From a virus, in IMG/VR virus record IMGVR_UViG_3300044970_001318, positions 1 to 37,722 of that record: a stretch of 37,722 bases of DNA; one strand, given 5' to 3'. Positions within the stretch are counted from its first letter, which is position 1; each line of letters opens with the position of its first letter. The position numbers and the translations under genes are program-made. The notes under the pieces were generated by a model. The model was given only the letters and a program-made list of their open reading frames with translations, did not search any database and was not told the DNA's origin. This document shows, in pieces, positions 6,838 through 14,815 of this stretch.

Positions 6838-7421
6838 ACCTGGCTGTACACAACCTCATAGGGCTGGTTCTGGTACTTACCCTTGCGATCTTGATAGCTT
6901 GTCTCGCAGGGTTCACCACGATAAAACAAAAGCTGTGTAATGCCTTCGTTGGCGTAGATGCGGTTGAACAAACCGGTGCAGTTGCTGATCTCAAGTGTCA
7001 GGTGCCCCTGCCAAGCAGCTTCTGCAGGCGTAATATTTACTAAGATACCCGATCGTGCATAAGTAGATTTGCCAACGGCTACTACGGTCACGTCGCGAGG
7101 CAGCTTAATGTGCTCCATTGCCACGCCCAAACAATAGCCGTAAGGAGGGAGAAGGAAATACTCGCCCTTCTCGTCTTCCAGTAGCTCGGCAGGCTTCAGG
7201 ATGTTTTCGTCAAAATTCTTAGGGTCACAATCCCCCGCTTGAATCTTGCCAAAGATTAAGCATTGCTTGGGGGACAGGCGAATGTCATACCCGTATGAAC
7301 TCAGGCCATAGCTCAAAAGCTTCCTGCCATCCTCTTTGCTGATCAAGCGATCAACAAACGGTGAAATCATGTCATGCTCTTCGGCAAGTTGTTTGATTTC
7401 CCAGTCAGCAAGGACGCTCAT
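6834..7421 (-). CDS. dcd: dCTP deaminase
   Basis: It deaminates dCTP to dUTP, feeding dTTP synthesis. Several family features are visible: GLSSYGYDIRLSP near the N-terminus, the substrate-binding AVGKSTYARSGI segment (Ser and Arg of the active site), and AWQGHLTLEISN holding the catalytic Glu. The length of 195 aa matches bacterial Dcd. I chose ATG 7421 (MSVLADWEI) over the upstream TTG because a perfect TATACT lies 21 nt before it. It points to phage control of nucleotide pools during replication. Confidence 0.93.
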   Translation of the reverse strand: MSVLADWEIKQLAEEHDMISPFVDRLISKEDGRKLLSYGLSSYGYDIRLSPKQCLIFGKIQAGDCDPKNFDENILKPAELLEDEKGEYFLLPPYGYCLGVAMEHIKLPRDVTVVAVGKSTYARSGILVNITPAEAAWQGHLTLEISNCTGLFNRIYANEGITQLLFYRGEPCETSYQDRKGKYQNQPYEVVYSQV

Positions 7422-7442
7422 GGTGCTCAGCAATCGTTCTTT

Positions 7443-7448
7443 AGTATA
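7443..7448 (-). promoter_or_regulatory. -10 element TATACT for dcd
   Basis: On the minus strand TATACT ends 21 nt before the dcd ATG at 7421. It lies in the 33-nt gap between dcd and the stop of the methyltransferase gene, giving dcd its own promoter. Confidence 0.55.
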
Positions 7449-7454
7449 CGGAAC

Positions 7455-8042
7455 CTACGAAAGGATATGACCCTTTTCAGCGTATAAGTCAATAAACTTT
7501 TCTACGGCGGCACCAGAGCTGTCCACTGGAGGCAGGTATACAACAAGTGACGTGCACGTAGGTTGTTGTTTAACTTCATCACCAACGACTTTTAGCAGCT
7601 TTGGCGCGGTTCGCAAGATACATATAGGAAAGCTAAAGATTCGTGGGTCGTAACGAATCATGTCAGGGCAGTTGGTAAAATACAGGCCCTGCTTAATCTC
7701 CTTACTGAGCCAGGCATTGTACATGCGTTTAAACCAAACAGCATGTGACGATCTAAGCGTAGGGGAAGACCCTCGCGTAAACTTCCAGCGTTCGTTTGGT
7801 TTGTCCCAGTAATACGTGCCATTAGGTGGGAATAGATAGGCGTTCCCGTGCCATTGCTGGGCATTTAGTCCGTCATCGCTAGGAGTAAAAAACTGTGTTG
7901 CCCCCACATACTTATTTGCAATCTTGGAACTCGCCACATCAAGATCAATGCCACCCATCAGGGCATGTGCTGAAGCCACCAAGTCTGGGCTAGTGATCAG
8001 CTCATTGTTTTCTGTGTAGCCAGGGCGGAATGTTTTCCCCAT
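7455..8042 (-). CDS. Phage Dam-like DNA N6-adenine methyltransferase, altered motif IV
   Basis: The order of features follows the phage N-6-adenine methyltransferase family: an N-terminal ITSPDLVASAH, the SAM-binding region GIDLDVASSKIANKY, FFTPSDDGLNAQQWHGNAYL, then the position of motif IV. In active members this is (D/N/S)PP(Y/F/W). Here it reads FPPN at residues 71-74, so the catalytic residue is replaced. The protein may be inactive, or may have changed chemistry or substrate. It is the last gene of the operon 8042-9299 and begins directly at the previous stop (one-base overlap). Confidence 0.7.
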   Translation of the reverse strand: MGKTFRPGYTENNELITSPDLVASAHALMGGIDLDVASSKIANKYVGATQFFTPSDDGLNAQQWHGNAYLFPPNGTYYWDKPNERWKFTRGSSPTLRSSHAVWFKRMYNAWLSKEIKQGLYFTNCPDMIRYDPRIFSFPICILRTAPKLLKVVGDEVKQQPTCTSLVVYLPPVDSSGAAVEKFIDLYAEKGHILS

Positions 8043-8428
8043 CAGCTCTCTGCAGTTTTCTGGTAATCAACTTCAAAGTAACGCATGCCATCCTTGTCGT
8101 TAATGATGTAACCAGCTTTTTCTAATGGGTTGATTTTTTGTGCAGCGGCAAGAATGCGCCTAAAGCTTTCGGCCATGTCCCCATCATTCTCACGTTCGCA
8201 CTCCTCCTGGGCAGAGTGAATCTCTTTGAGCGTCAAAAAGAACATAGAACGTGATTTGTCCTGGGGCTGGAACACCATTACGCCGGGTCCTTCTGTATCC
8301 CAAAATTTGCAATATTGTTGCCCCAAGTCACCAAGAATCAGCTTTATGGTGGCATCAAGCATCTTGGCCTTTGTATCGTCAGCCTCCAAGCCAATGACTG
8401 AAGCGATTAATTTTTCACGGCGATTCAT
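8042..8428 (-). CDS. Hypothetical protein, 128 aa
   Basis: The third gene of an overlapping operon: its ATG overlaps the upstream stop by four bases (8425-8428). It is soluble and mixed alpha/beta, with VMVFQPQDKSRSMFFLTLKE and an acidic helix. No motif or family is recognised. The tight spacing with the HTH protein and methyltransferase genes suggests a shared early role. Confidence 0.75.
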   Translation of the reverse strand: MNRREKLIASVIGLEADDTKAKMLDATIKLILGDLGQQYCKFWDTEGPGVMVFQPQDKSRSMFFLTLKEIHSAQEECERENDGDMAESFRRILAAAQKINPLEKAGYIINDKDGMRYFEVDYQKTAES

Positions 8429-8886
8429 GGTTTAATCAGTCCTTGGCGAGAAAGTGCATCAATAAGCTTGGGCAAAGGCTTGTAGATCACTACAAGTTTT
8501 CCAAGGATGCCACGTTTTTTTACCAGCTTACCCCGTTCGTCACGTAATTTGTCAAATTCCCCTGAGCGGATAAGGTATTCGGCCACGCAGCGAAGCCTAC
8601 GTTTCAAGGGCAGCTCAGCAAGCGGAAATTTACCACAAATTGTATCTGGAACCATGTCCCTAAACGCCATACGCAAGCGATTGGCAAGTGTCATGTTTGA
8701 ATTTTCGTCTTCTTCTTCATAATTTTTTAAGATCTCCAGGTACCTTCTCAGGCACTTGTCATCAAATGAGCCTTCGGGTGGCAAGAAGATTGCAACCTGA
8801 TTAACCAATGACTCCGGCAAAACCTCTACGTGGTTTGCAACCGTTACTTTCTTGATTTCAACATTGGCAAAGCGATGTGACATCAC
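8425..8886 (-). CDS. Hypothetical protein, 153 aa
   Basis: It starts in an ATGA overlap with the HTH gene (8883-8886). It is helical, with a basic middle (RDERGKLVKKRGILGKLVVI) after a long region rich in Leu, Glu and Arg. No enzyme motif is visible. It could bind nucleic acid by its basic patch; this is only a guess from composition. Confidence 0.75.
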   Translation of the reverse strand: MMSHRFANVEIKKVTVANHVEVLPESLVNQVAIFLPPEGSFDDKCLRRYLEILKNYEEEDENSNMTLANRLRMAFRDMVPDTICGKFPLAELPLKRRLRCVAEYLIRSGEFDKLRDERGKLVKKRGILGKLVVIYKPLPKLIDALSRQGLIKP

Positions 8887-9299
8887 TGAAACTCCTTAAA
8901 CCGCTCGGGGATTTGGTATAAGCGTGCGTCTTTGCGGAGATCCAGGATATCAACTTTTTTATTCTTGGCAAATGCCTGGATCAAATGGTTCCACGGGATA
9001 CGAATCACCGGTTTTTTCATGTCACCAGGGGCGATATTCACATAGTGAATACCCTCTTCCCACCCTTTATCCACATTTTTCTTACCAACGGTAATCCAGT
9101 TTCTAATCGTTTGATCAGATATGTTTAGGCGCCTTGCGCATTCTTCTGTAGAAATGTATTCATCTGCGTATGCCTCTGGATTTAGCATGTCCGTTTCTCC
9201 GTTGGAATAACGACTGTGCCATAGGGACGCAAGGATATTTCGAATCCCTTTCAGTTCCCATGCAATGTCTTCAAGACCTTTCCTAATACCGTGGGTCAT
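8883..9299 (-). CDS. Helix-turn-helix DNA-binding protein, 138 aa
   Basis: Residues 48-68 (YISTEECARRLNISDQTIRN, then W) are a clear excisionase/MerR-like helix-turn-helix, followed by GIHYVNI...IRIPWNHLIQAF, typical of the wing and helix after it. It heads a four-gene operon linked by ATGA and 1-base overlaps (9299 to 7455), so it is likely the regulator of that set. Its promoter (TAGCAT, 21 nt upstream) overlaps the divergent promoter of the gene at 9351, so its binding could switch both. Confidence 0.75.
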   Translation of the reverse strand: MTHGIRKGLEDIAWELKGIRNILASLWHSRYSNGETDMLNPEAYADEYISTEECARRLNISDQTIRNWITVGKKNVDKGWEEGIHYVNIAPGDMKKPVIRIPWNHLIQAFAKNKKVDILDLRKDARLYQIPERFKEFQ

Positions 9300-9320
9300 A
9301 CGTCAATAATCTTTAAGTAG

Positions 9321-9330
9321 ATGCTAGTGT
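9321..9330. promoter_or_regulatory. Overlapping divergent -10 elements
   Basis: On the minus strand TAGCAT (9321-9326) ends 21 nt before the ATG at 9299. On the plus strand TAGTGT (9325-9330, extended by TG) ends 20 nt before the ATG at 9351. The two hexamers share two bases, so only one polymerase could bind at a time. Confidence 0.5.
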
Positions 9331-9350
9331 GTGGAGAAAGCATTTGCATC

Positions 9351-9638
9351 ATGGAAGAGCAGGTAACTCCCAGTCAGCAACCTATGCCTAGTCAGATTAC
9401 TGCCGAGCAATTGGCAGAGATGAAAGCAAGGGCTCGCGACATGGCCATACAGCAAACTATTGCACAGCAAGCAGCTGTTCCCCAGCAAAGGCCCCAGGTT
9501 GTTTACGTGCGGCGCAATTTGACAGTGGCAGAGTTGCTGCTGGTATTCCTTATTTCATGTGGCCTTGTCACAGGAGTACAGGCTGCATGGCACTTTGCCT
9601 CAACTACATTGCCTCGCATTGAAATCAAGGTTAAGTAA
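9351..9638 (+). CDS. Single-pass membrane protein, 95 aa
   Basis: The N-terminal half is Gln/Pro-rich and hydrophilic. A hydrophobic helix (VAELLLVFLISCGLVTGVQA) covers about residues 59-78, and the last 17 residues include a short basic end. I chose ATG 9351 because it follows TAGTGT by 20 nt; the frame is open to 9321. The gene precedes the tail-fibre genes. A role in lysis (holin or spanin-like) or in virion attachment is possible, but no family is recognised. Confidence 0.65.
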   Translation: MEEQVTPSQQPMPSQITAEQLAEMKARARDMAIQQTIAQQAAVPQQRPQVVYVRRNLTVAELLLVFLISCGLVTGVQAAWHFASTTLPRIEIKVK

Positions 9639-9658
9639 CTGGCTAGGCTCAGAGAAAC

Positions 9659-9664
9659 TATAAT
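9659..9664 (+). promoter_or_regulatory. -10 element TATAAT for the tail-fibre gene at 9692
   Basis: A consensus TATAAT lies 27 nt before the GTG start, with AGGAG between them at 9671-9675. This is a longer leader than at most other starts here. Confidence 0.5.
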
Positions 9665-9691
9665 TGATTTAGGAGTACCTGTGCGTATACA

Positions 9692-11668
9692 GTGGCCAAT
9701 CGTCGTATTTCCGAACTTCCGCTCCTAGCTGGGGCGGATGTAGCTGAGCAGGATCTGCTGACGATGGTCCACGTATTTGAAGTGGACCCTACTCTTAAAA
9801 ACAAAAAGATCACAATCTCTGGTTTTGGAGATTACCTCTCAACTAAATACGTAACGACCACTGGCGGCACAGTAACCGGCAACGTCCTGGTACAAGGGAA
9901 CCTAACTGTAACTGGCGTTACTGTTGTCAATGCATTCACTAGTAGTGGTCTTGGAACTTTTAGTGGCGTCTTAGTCCAAAACAACCTGACTGCAAGTGGC
10001 ACGATCAGCGGTCAAACAATTACAGGTCAAGCGCTTCAATCTGTAACAATCAACTCGGCAACGGCTACATTCACGACGGTTACCGGGGCGACTTCAAACT
10101 TTGTAAGTGGCAATTTCAGTACCCGACTCTCGGGTGCAACTATTACTGGTAACACACTTCAAGCAACGTCCGGACAATTTAGTTACCTGAGTGGCGCCAC
10201 AATTACAGGTGGTTTGGTCCAGGGTGTAAGTGGTGTTTTTGGTACGCTTGCTACGCCTGTTCTTGATGTAAGCGGCAACTTGTCTGTTGCTAGTGGACTG
10301 ACCGTTACTGGCCTTGCTCAATTTGCATCAGGCGTACAAGTCACTGGCACGTTATCAGGAACAACAGTCACTGGGACAACGGCACGTTTTACTAGTGTCA
10401 CTGGTGTAACTGGTGTATTTACAACTACGTTATCAGGTGCATCCATTACAGGGACAACCGTTAACGCAGCATCAATCACCGGTGTATCTGGTACGTTTAC
10501 AACAAGGGTATCGGGAGCAACCGTAACTGGTAACGTAGGTTCCTTTGGCTCAGTTAGTGGGATTTCAGGCGTATTCTCCCAGGTTCTTTCTGGTGCTGTA
10601 ATCACTGGAGACGCTGGTCAATTCACTGCAATCACTGGTGTGTCTGGTGTATATACCAATTTATCTGGTGCCACGGTCACTGGCGATACTGTTGCAGCCA
10701 CAAATGTATCGGGTGTTTCCGGTGTATTCACTAGCCGTATCTCAGGTACTACCGTTACTGGTACTACTGCAGCTTTTACAAGCATTACAGGTGTCTCTGG
10801 TGTATTCACTACTCAGGTATCAGGAGCAACCATCACTGGTACTAGTGGTCAATTCACAAATGTAACGGCAGGTACTGGGGCCTTTACTCTTGTTTCTGGT
10901 ACTACTGTCACGGGTAATACGGGTGCGTTCACTAACCTAACTGGTATTGCAGGTGTCTTTACCACAAGTGTTTCAGGTGCAACCGTAATAGGTACAACGG
11001 TTACCGGTGCGACAGGAATCTTTACCTATGTAACAGGTACCACGATTACCGGCGTCACAATCAACGCTGCTACTGGTGTATTTACCACACTTCAAGCAAC
11101 AAACCTTAGTTTTACTAACACCACAATCTCAGGTGATTTAAACGTTGTTGGATCTGGTTTTATTGGTTCAGGTTTGTCTGTAACTGGTACGATCAGCGGA
11201 CAAACGGTAACCGGTACAACGGCGGCTTTTACCTCAGTCACTGGAGTGTCCGGTGTCTTTACTACGCGTTTATCGGGTGCAACCATTACGGGTAACACTG
11301 GATTATTTGCGAATGTAACAGGTGTTTCGGGTGTATATACTTATCTTTCGGGTACAACCGTTACGGGTGATACTGCCAGATTTAGTAGTGCAACTGGGAT
11401 TAGCGGCACATTTACAACGCTTTTATCGGGTGCAACCATTACCGGTAACACGGGACAGTTTAGCAACATCACAGGTGTTTCCGGCACGTTTACTAGTACC
11501 CTTTCAGGCTCAAACATTTTCGGAACCAACGCAACTATCACCAACATCACCGGTGGCACACTTGCGATCACAACTCCGTCTGGTGCTACTCCCGCCATTG
11601 TTTGCTCAGGTGTTGTTTCTGGTAGCGCCAGCGGTTTTATAATCAAAGGCCCCTTGATTATTCTTTGA
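9692..11668 (+). CDS. Tail-fibre protein with 26-residue tandem repeats
   Basis: The N-terminus (ANRRISELPLLAGADVAEQD, then LLTMVHVFEVDPTLKNKKIT) matches the virion-attachment end of cyanophage tail fibres that I recall. From about residue 227 to 640 the protein is a tandem array of 25-26 residue units with the pattern TGtTaxFTsVTGVSGVFTTxLSGATI, at least 12 copies, predicted to form a long beta-rich shaft. There are no Cys residues in the repeats. The start is GTG at 9692, supported by the conserved N-terminus. It is followed by a second fibre gene with its own promoter-like box. It probably recognises the host surface. Confidence 0.88.
   Translation: MANRRISELPLLAGADVAEQDLLTMVHVFEVDPTLKNKKITISGFGDYLSTKYVTTTGGTVTGNVLVQGNLTVTGVTVVNAFTSSGLGTFSGVLVQNNLTASGTISGQTITGQALQSVTINSATATFTTVTGATSNFVSGNFSTRLSGATITGNTLQATSGQFSYLSGATITGGLVQGVSGVFGTLATPVLDVSGNLSVASGLTVTGLAQFASGVQVTGTLSGTTVTGTTARFTSVTGVTGVFTTTLSGASITGTTVNAASITGVSGTFTTRVSGATVTGNVGSFGSVSGISGVFSQVLSGAVITGDAGQFTAITGVSGVYTNLSGATVTGDTVAATNVSGVSGVFTSRISGTTVTGTTAAFTSITGVSGVFTTQVSGATITGTSGQFTNVTAGTGAFTLVSGTTVTGNTGAFTNLTGIAGVFTTSVSGATVIGTTVTGATGIFTYVTGTTITGVTINAATGVFTTLQATNLSFTNTTISGDLNVVGSGFIGSGLSVTGTISGQTVTGTTAAFTSVTGVSGVFTTRLSGATITGNTGLFANVTGVSGVYTYLSGTTVTGDTARFSSATGISGTFTTLLSGATITGNTGQFSNITGVSGTFTSTLSGSNIFGTNATITNITGGTLAITTPSGATPAIVCSGVVSGSASGFIIKGPLIIL
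10370..11523 (+). repeat. 78-bp coding tandem repeats in the tail fibre
   Basis: At least 12 units of 75 or 78 bp encode TG..a.FT.vTGVSGVFTT.LSGATI. Units diverge in sequence while keeping the frame. The 75-bp form lacks one codon, giving VYTNLSG in place of VFTTxLSG. Unit number could change by recombination and so change fibre length. Confidence 0.85.
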
Positions 11669-11686
11669 CTATAAGTTTTAAAAAGC

Positions 11687-11692
11687 TAGAAT
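11687..11692 (+). promoter_or_regulatory. -10 element TAGAAT for the second tail fibre
   Basis: TAGAAT ends 23 nt before the ATG at 11716, in the gap between the two fibre genes. Confidence 0.45.
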
Positions 11693-11715
11693 CGTAAAAA
11701 GGATTTGTTAAAACA

Positions 11716-14046
11716 ATGCCATACGGTGAAATTCGGGTTGATACTATTACCTTTACCAACGCGGGCGTCGATAAAAGCATTACCGTTTCTGGGTTATTTG
11801 CGTCTACCTCAGGTAATTTAACAGTCACTGGAACTGTTTCGGGTACCACGTTCACCGGGACAACCGCAAATTTTACAAGCGGTAACGTCACCACGTTTAG
11901 CGGTGGTACCTGCACTATTACTTCAGGTGTATTTGCCTCAGGTACAGCCACAAACCCGTCAATTAGTTTTATTGCAGACTCAAATACAGGTTTTTATTCC
12001 CCTGGTGCAGATCAAGTTGCTATTGCAACTAGTGGCACGGGGCGGTTACAGATAAACAACGATGGTTCCATTGGCATTAACACCGGAGCAAAGCTTGGTT
12101 TTGGTGGGTTGTCAGCTAATCCAGGAGCGCATTACATCAAATACGACTCAGGTATTGATGGCCTGGAATTGAATGGCTATGGCGCGATTGCGTTCCAGAC
12201 TTTAGGAACCGAACGACTCCGCATCGACAGCTCCGGCCGCGTGGGAATTGGGACTAGTTCGCCTGCGTCGACGCTTGAAGTTGGCGGCGTTGGGAAGTTC
12301 TATACAGGGATTACCGGGGGTCTTGGTACTGTTGCGCTCGGAGACAACGGAACTACGGCCTACAATGTGGGTATTTTCAGGGGCGGGGCAAATAGCATCA
12401 GCGGCGGAGGCGGGAACTGGCTTAACGTTGGTGGTTTTGACGGTATTACTTTTACCGTAAGCAATGCCGCACTTGGCTCGCAGACCGAGCGCATGCGCAT
12501 CGACAGCTCCGGCCGCGTGGGGATTGGGACTACTGGGCCGGTGGCGGCTCTTCACAGCCGTACAGACAACGCCGGATCTGGTTCAACACCGCTGCTAATT
12601 CAAAATCGTAATATTTCATCTAATACTGCCGTTGGGATTAGTTTTGCGCCGAATACGTCGGATACCGCAGACCGGTCTGCAATTATCTATGGTGTTAATT
12701 CTTCTGGCGGAAGTGGTAACGGTACCGATTTAACTTTTCACACTAACGCTAATGGCGTGTCGCCTACTGAAAAAGCCCGCATCGACAGTTCCGGCCGCGT
12801 GGGGATTGGGACTAGTAGCCCTCAGGTACTACTGGATTGCAGCGCCACTGGTTCGCAAGAAATACGCATTTCCAGTGTTACGTCTGGCGATGTTCGATTT
12901 GGAATGAGCGCTGTCGGCGCAACGTACAACTGGATTGATACCGAAAGGTCGTCGTCAGCAATGAAATTTGGTGTAGGTAACACCGAACGCCTTCGCATCG
13001 ACAGCTCCGGCCGACTGCTGGTGGGGACGAGTACTGGGCGCAACATTGCTGATGCAGCGCAAGGCAGTATCCAGGTTGAGACTGTTGGCTTCGGCGGAAT
13101 CTCAATTACTAATAATTTAGCGGATGCAAGTGGCCCAAATCTAGCCTTCGGCAAGCAACGCTCTGGATCAGTTGGTGGAACAACCATTGTTCAGAATGGT
13201 GATGGTATAGGTGCGATTCTTTTTGGCGGCGCTGACGGAACAGATCTTGAAAGTCAAGGCGCAAGAATTGAAGCAGTTGTAGACGGCACCCCCGGCGCTA
13301 ACGACATGCCGGGCCGCTTAGTTTTCAGCACTACCGCCGATGGCGCGAGCAGCCCGACGGAGCGGATGAGGATTACGAGTAGTGGAGACGTAAGGGTAGG
13401 AAGCGCAAGTGCGTATAACACTGAGAAATTTACTGTAAACAATGGAGGGGGCACAACCTCTGAAATCACAGCTTTTGGTGGCTCTGGTGGCGTTAATCAC
13501 CGTTTTTATTTTCACAATGGTACCGCTGGCAACGCCGCAGGAACCGTTTACTGGACAAATACCAACGGCACCACGGGCCGTTCGATAAACGCGGGTGGAA
13601 CAATAAATGCAAGTGGCGCCGACTATGCAGAATACATGACAAAAGCCGGCAATTTTACGATTGCCAAAGGCGAGATATGTGGCGTAGACGCAAACGCTAA
13701 GCTGACAAAAGCCTTTGCTGACGCAGTTAGCTTTTTGGTTAAGTCTACAGACCCATCGTATGTAGGTAACGATTCTTGGGGTGTGGGATACGAGGATGAC
13801 CCCGACGGCCTTGAAACCGAGCGCCAAAAAGTTGATCGCATTGCTTTTGCTGGCCAAGTTCCGGTCAATGTGATCGGTGCAACCCCTGGCCAATACATTG
13901 TCCCTATTGCTACCGAAGAAGGTGGCATCATCGGCATCGCCAAGGATGAAGCTGATTTGACCTTGGCTGAGTACATGCGAGCAGTGGGCAAGGTCATTGC
14001 CATTGATGACGATGGTCGCGCTCGCATCATCGTCAAAGTCGCTTAG
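11716..14046 (+). CDS. Tail fibre/spike with IDSSGRVGIGT repeats and a C-terminal chaperone-like domain
   Basis: The N-terminus (PYGEIRVDTITFTNAGVDKS) is an attachment-like region. The middle carries five copies of the TERxRIDSSGRVGIGTSSP motif, known from many phage fibres and spikes, at about 12210, 12487, 12772, 12985 and 13360. The last 140 residues begin with GADYAEYMTKAGNFTIAKGE and resemble the intramolecular chaperone / Peptidase_G2 type ending (ADYAEY...VVGN...), which helps trimer folding and may be cleaved. The GC-rich motif copies stand out from AT-richer linkers, a sign of mosaic recombination. It is 776 aa long. Confidence 0.85.
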   Translation: MPYGEIRVDTITFTNAGVDKSITVSGLFASTSGNLTVTGTVSGTTFTGTTANFTSGNVTTFSGGTCTITSGVFASGTATNPSISFIADSNTGFYSPGADQVAIATSGTGRLQINNDGSIGINTGAKLGFGGLSANPGAHYIKYDSGIDGLELNGYGAIAFQTLGTERLRIDSSGRVGIGTSSPASTLEVGGVGKFYTGITGGLGTVALGDNGTTAYNVGIFRGGANSISGGGGNWLNVGGFDGITFTVSNAALGSQTERMRIDSSGRVGIGTTGPVAALHSRTDNAGSGSTPLLIQNRNISSNTAVGISFAPNTSDTADRSAIIYGVNSSGGSGNGTDLTFHTNANGVSPTEKARIDSSGRVGIGTSSPQVLLDCSATGSQEIRISSVTSGDVRFGMSAVGATYNWIDTERSSSAMKFGVGNTERLRIDSSGRLLVGTSTGRNIADAAQGSIQVETVGFGGISITNNLADASGPNLAFGKQRSGSVGGTTIVQNGDGIGAILFGGADGTDLESQGARIEAVVDGTPGANDMPGRLVFSTTADGASSPTERMRITSSGDVRVGSASAYNTEKFTVNNGGGTTSEITAFGGSGGVNHRFYFHNGTAGNAAGTVYWTNTNGTTGRSINAGGTINASGADYAEYMTKAGNFTIAKGEICGVDANAKLTKAFADAVSFLVKSTDPSYVGNDSWGVGYEDDPDGLETERQKVDRIAFAGQVPVNVIGATPGQYIVPIATEEGGIIGIAKDEADLTLAEYMRAVGKVIAIDDDGRARIIVKVA

Positions 14047-14050
14047 TCCT

Positions 14051-14188
14051 ATGAAAACAACAGATTTGCAATCTCCAGCCGACGAAGAACTTCTTGATCT
14101 CTTTGATAAAATCTATCGCACAGGTGACACAGAAACGCCTACTTGCGTTGAGTTCGCCCAAGCGGTTTTAGAACGATGGGGCAAGTAG
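14051..14188 (+). CDS. Small acidic hypothetical protein, 45 aa
   Basis: The ATG at 14051 lies 4 bases after the tail-fibre stop; a longer frame from 13997 would only re-read fibre codons. The product is a helical acidic peptide (ADEELLDLFDKIYRTGDTET, then AQAVLERWGK). I do not know the family. The position suggests a fibre-assembly or virion accessory role, which is inference. Confidence 0.6.
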   Translation: MKTTDLQSPADEELLDLFDKIYRTGDTETPTCVEFAQAVLERWGK

Positions 14189-14237
14189 TCCTACTCACTA
14201 ATTATCCCCCTGGTAAAATAAAAGAAAACTATTTGTT

Positions 14238-14561
14238 ATGGCTAACACTGTTTGGGATATTGCACAGCTTGAGCGTCATCTTCCCGATGGCGATACTTGT
14301 CCTGATGGCGCTATCTACACTGTCCACTGGACAGCTTCCCTGGAAGAAGACGGCGAAACGGCAGGTGCATATGGCAGCATCGGCCTTGGTGAGCCCGACT
14401 CCTCCTCCTTTATTCCTTTCAATCAACTGACCAAAGAAGAAGTTGTTAATTGGGTATTGTCTGCCCTAGGTGTCGATCAAGTTGTTTCTATTGAAGAATC
14501 GCTTCACAACCAAATCCAGCAAAAACTTCATCCCACTTCTGCAGTTGGTGTTCCCTGGTAA
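14238..14561 (+). CDS. Conserved phage protein, 107 aa (near tail fibres)
   Basis: The pattern WDIAQLERHLPDGDTCPDGA, YTVHWTASLEE, AYGSIGLGEPD, FIPFNQLTKEEVVNWVLSAL and a final SAVGVPW matches a small protein often found just after tail-fibre genes in cyanophages; I recall it as a domain of unknown function. It has no catalytic motif. A TAAAAT box lies 18 nt upstream. Confidence 0.75.
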   Translation: MANTVWDIAQLERHLPDGDTCPDGAIYTVHWTASLEEDGETAGAYGSIGLGEPDSSSFIPFNQLTKEEVVNWVLSALGVDQVVSIEESLHNQIQQKLHPTSAVGVPW

Positions 14562-14569
14562 TTAGTTGC

Positions 14570-14575
14570 TATACT
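14570..14575 (+). promoter_or_regulatory. Extended -10 element TGCTATACT for the gene at 14597
   Basis: TATACT, preceded by TGC, ends 21 nt before the ATG at 14597. Confidence 0.55.
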
Positions 14576-14596
14576 TTTTAAAGTCATTTGTTTAAC

Positions 14597-14773
14597 ATGG
14601 CCTGCAAAAAGTCTGATCTTATTTCTGCAATTAATTCCTTTGGTTCTGCCCGTGTTACCGGCGATGGCAACCTCATTGCTTTTGCCGGTAACTTGATTGG
14701 TCAACTCCTGGATACCCTTGAGTTTGAGCCCGAAACACCCGAAGAAACCACCGAAACTGAAGTCGTAGAGTGA
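14597..14773 (+). CDS. Small conserved phage protein, 58 aa
   Basis: The ATG at 14597 (MACKKSDLISAINSFGSARV) is chosen over the ATG at 14588 because of the 21-nt spacing to TATACT. A hydrophobic, helical middle (AFAGNLIGQLLDTLEFEP) is followed by an acidic tail. I recall similar small proteins beside the fibre genes of cyanophages. Function unknown. Confidence 0.7.
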   Translation: MACKKSDLISAINSFGSARVTGDGNLIAFAGNLIGQLLDTLEFEPETPEETTETEVVE

Positions 14774-14789
14774 TTTGGTACACCTGATT

Positions 14790-14795
14790 TAGAGT
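14790..14795 (+). promoter_or_regulatory. -10 element TAGAGT for the lysin gene
   Basis: TAGAGT ends 20 nt before the ATG at 14816. Confidence 0.45.
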
Positions 14796-14815
14796 TAGTA
14801 AAAAGCTCTAGGTCG

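Noticed and set aside
10318-11646. Minus-strand frames rich in PVTVVPDN-type repeats opposite the tail fibre
   Set aside because: They are mirror translations of the fibre's 78-bp repeats, with no start signals and biased composition.
13318-14036. Minus-strand frames of 137-191 residues opposite the second fibre
   Set aside because: The plus-strand protein has the ADYAEY-type domain and motif repeats; the opposite frames have none.
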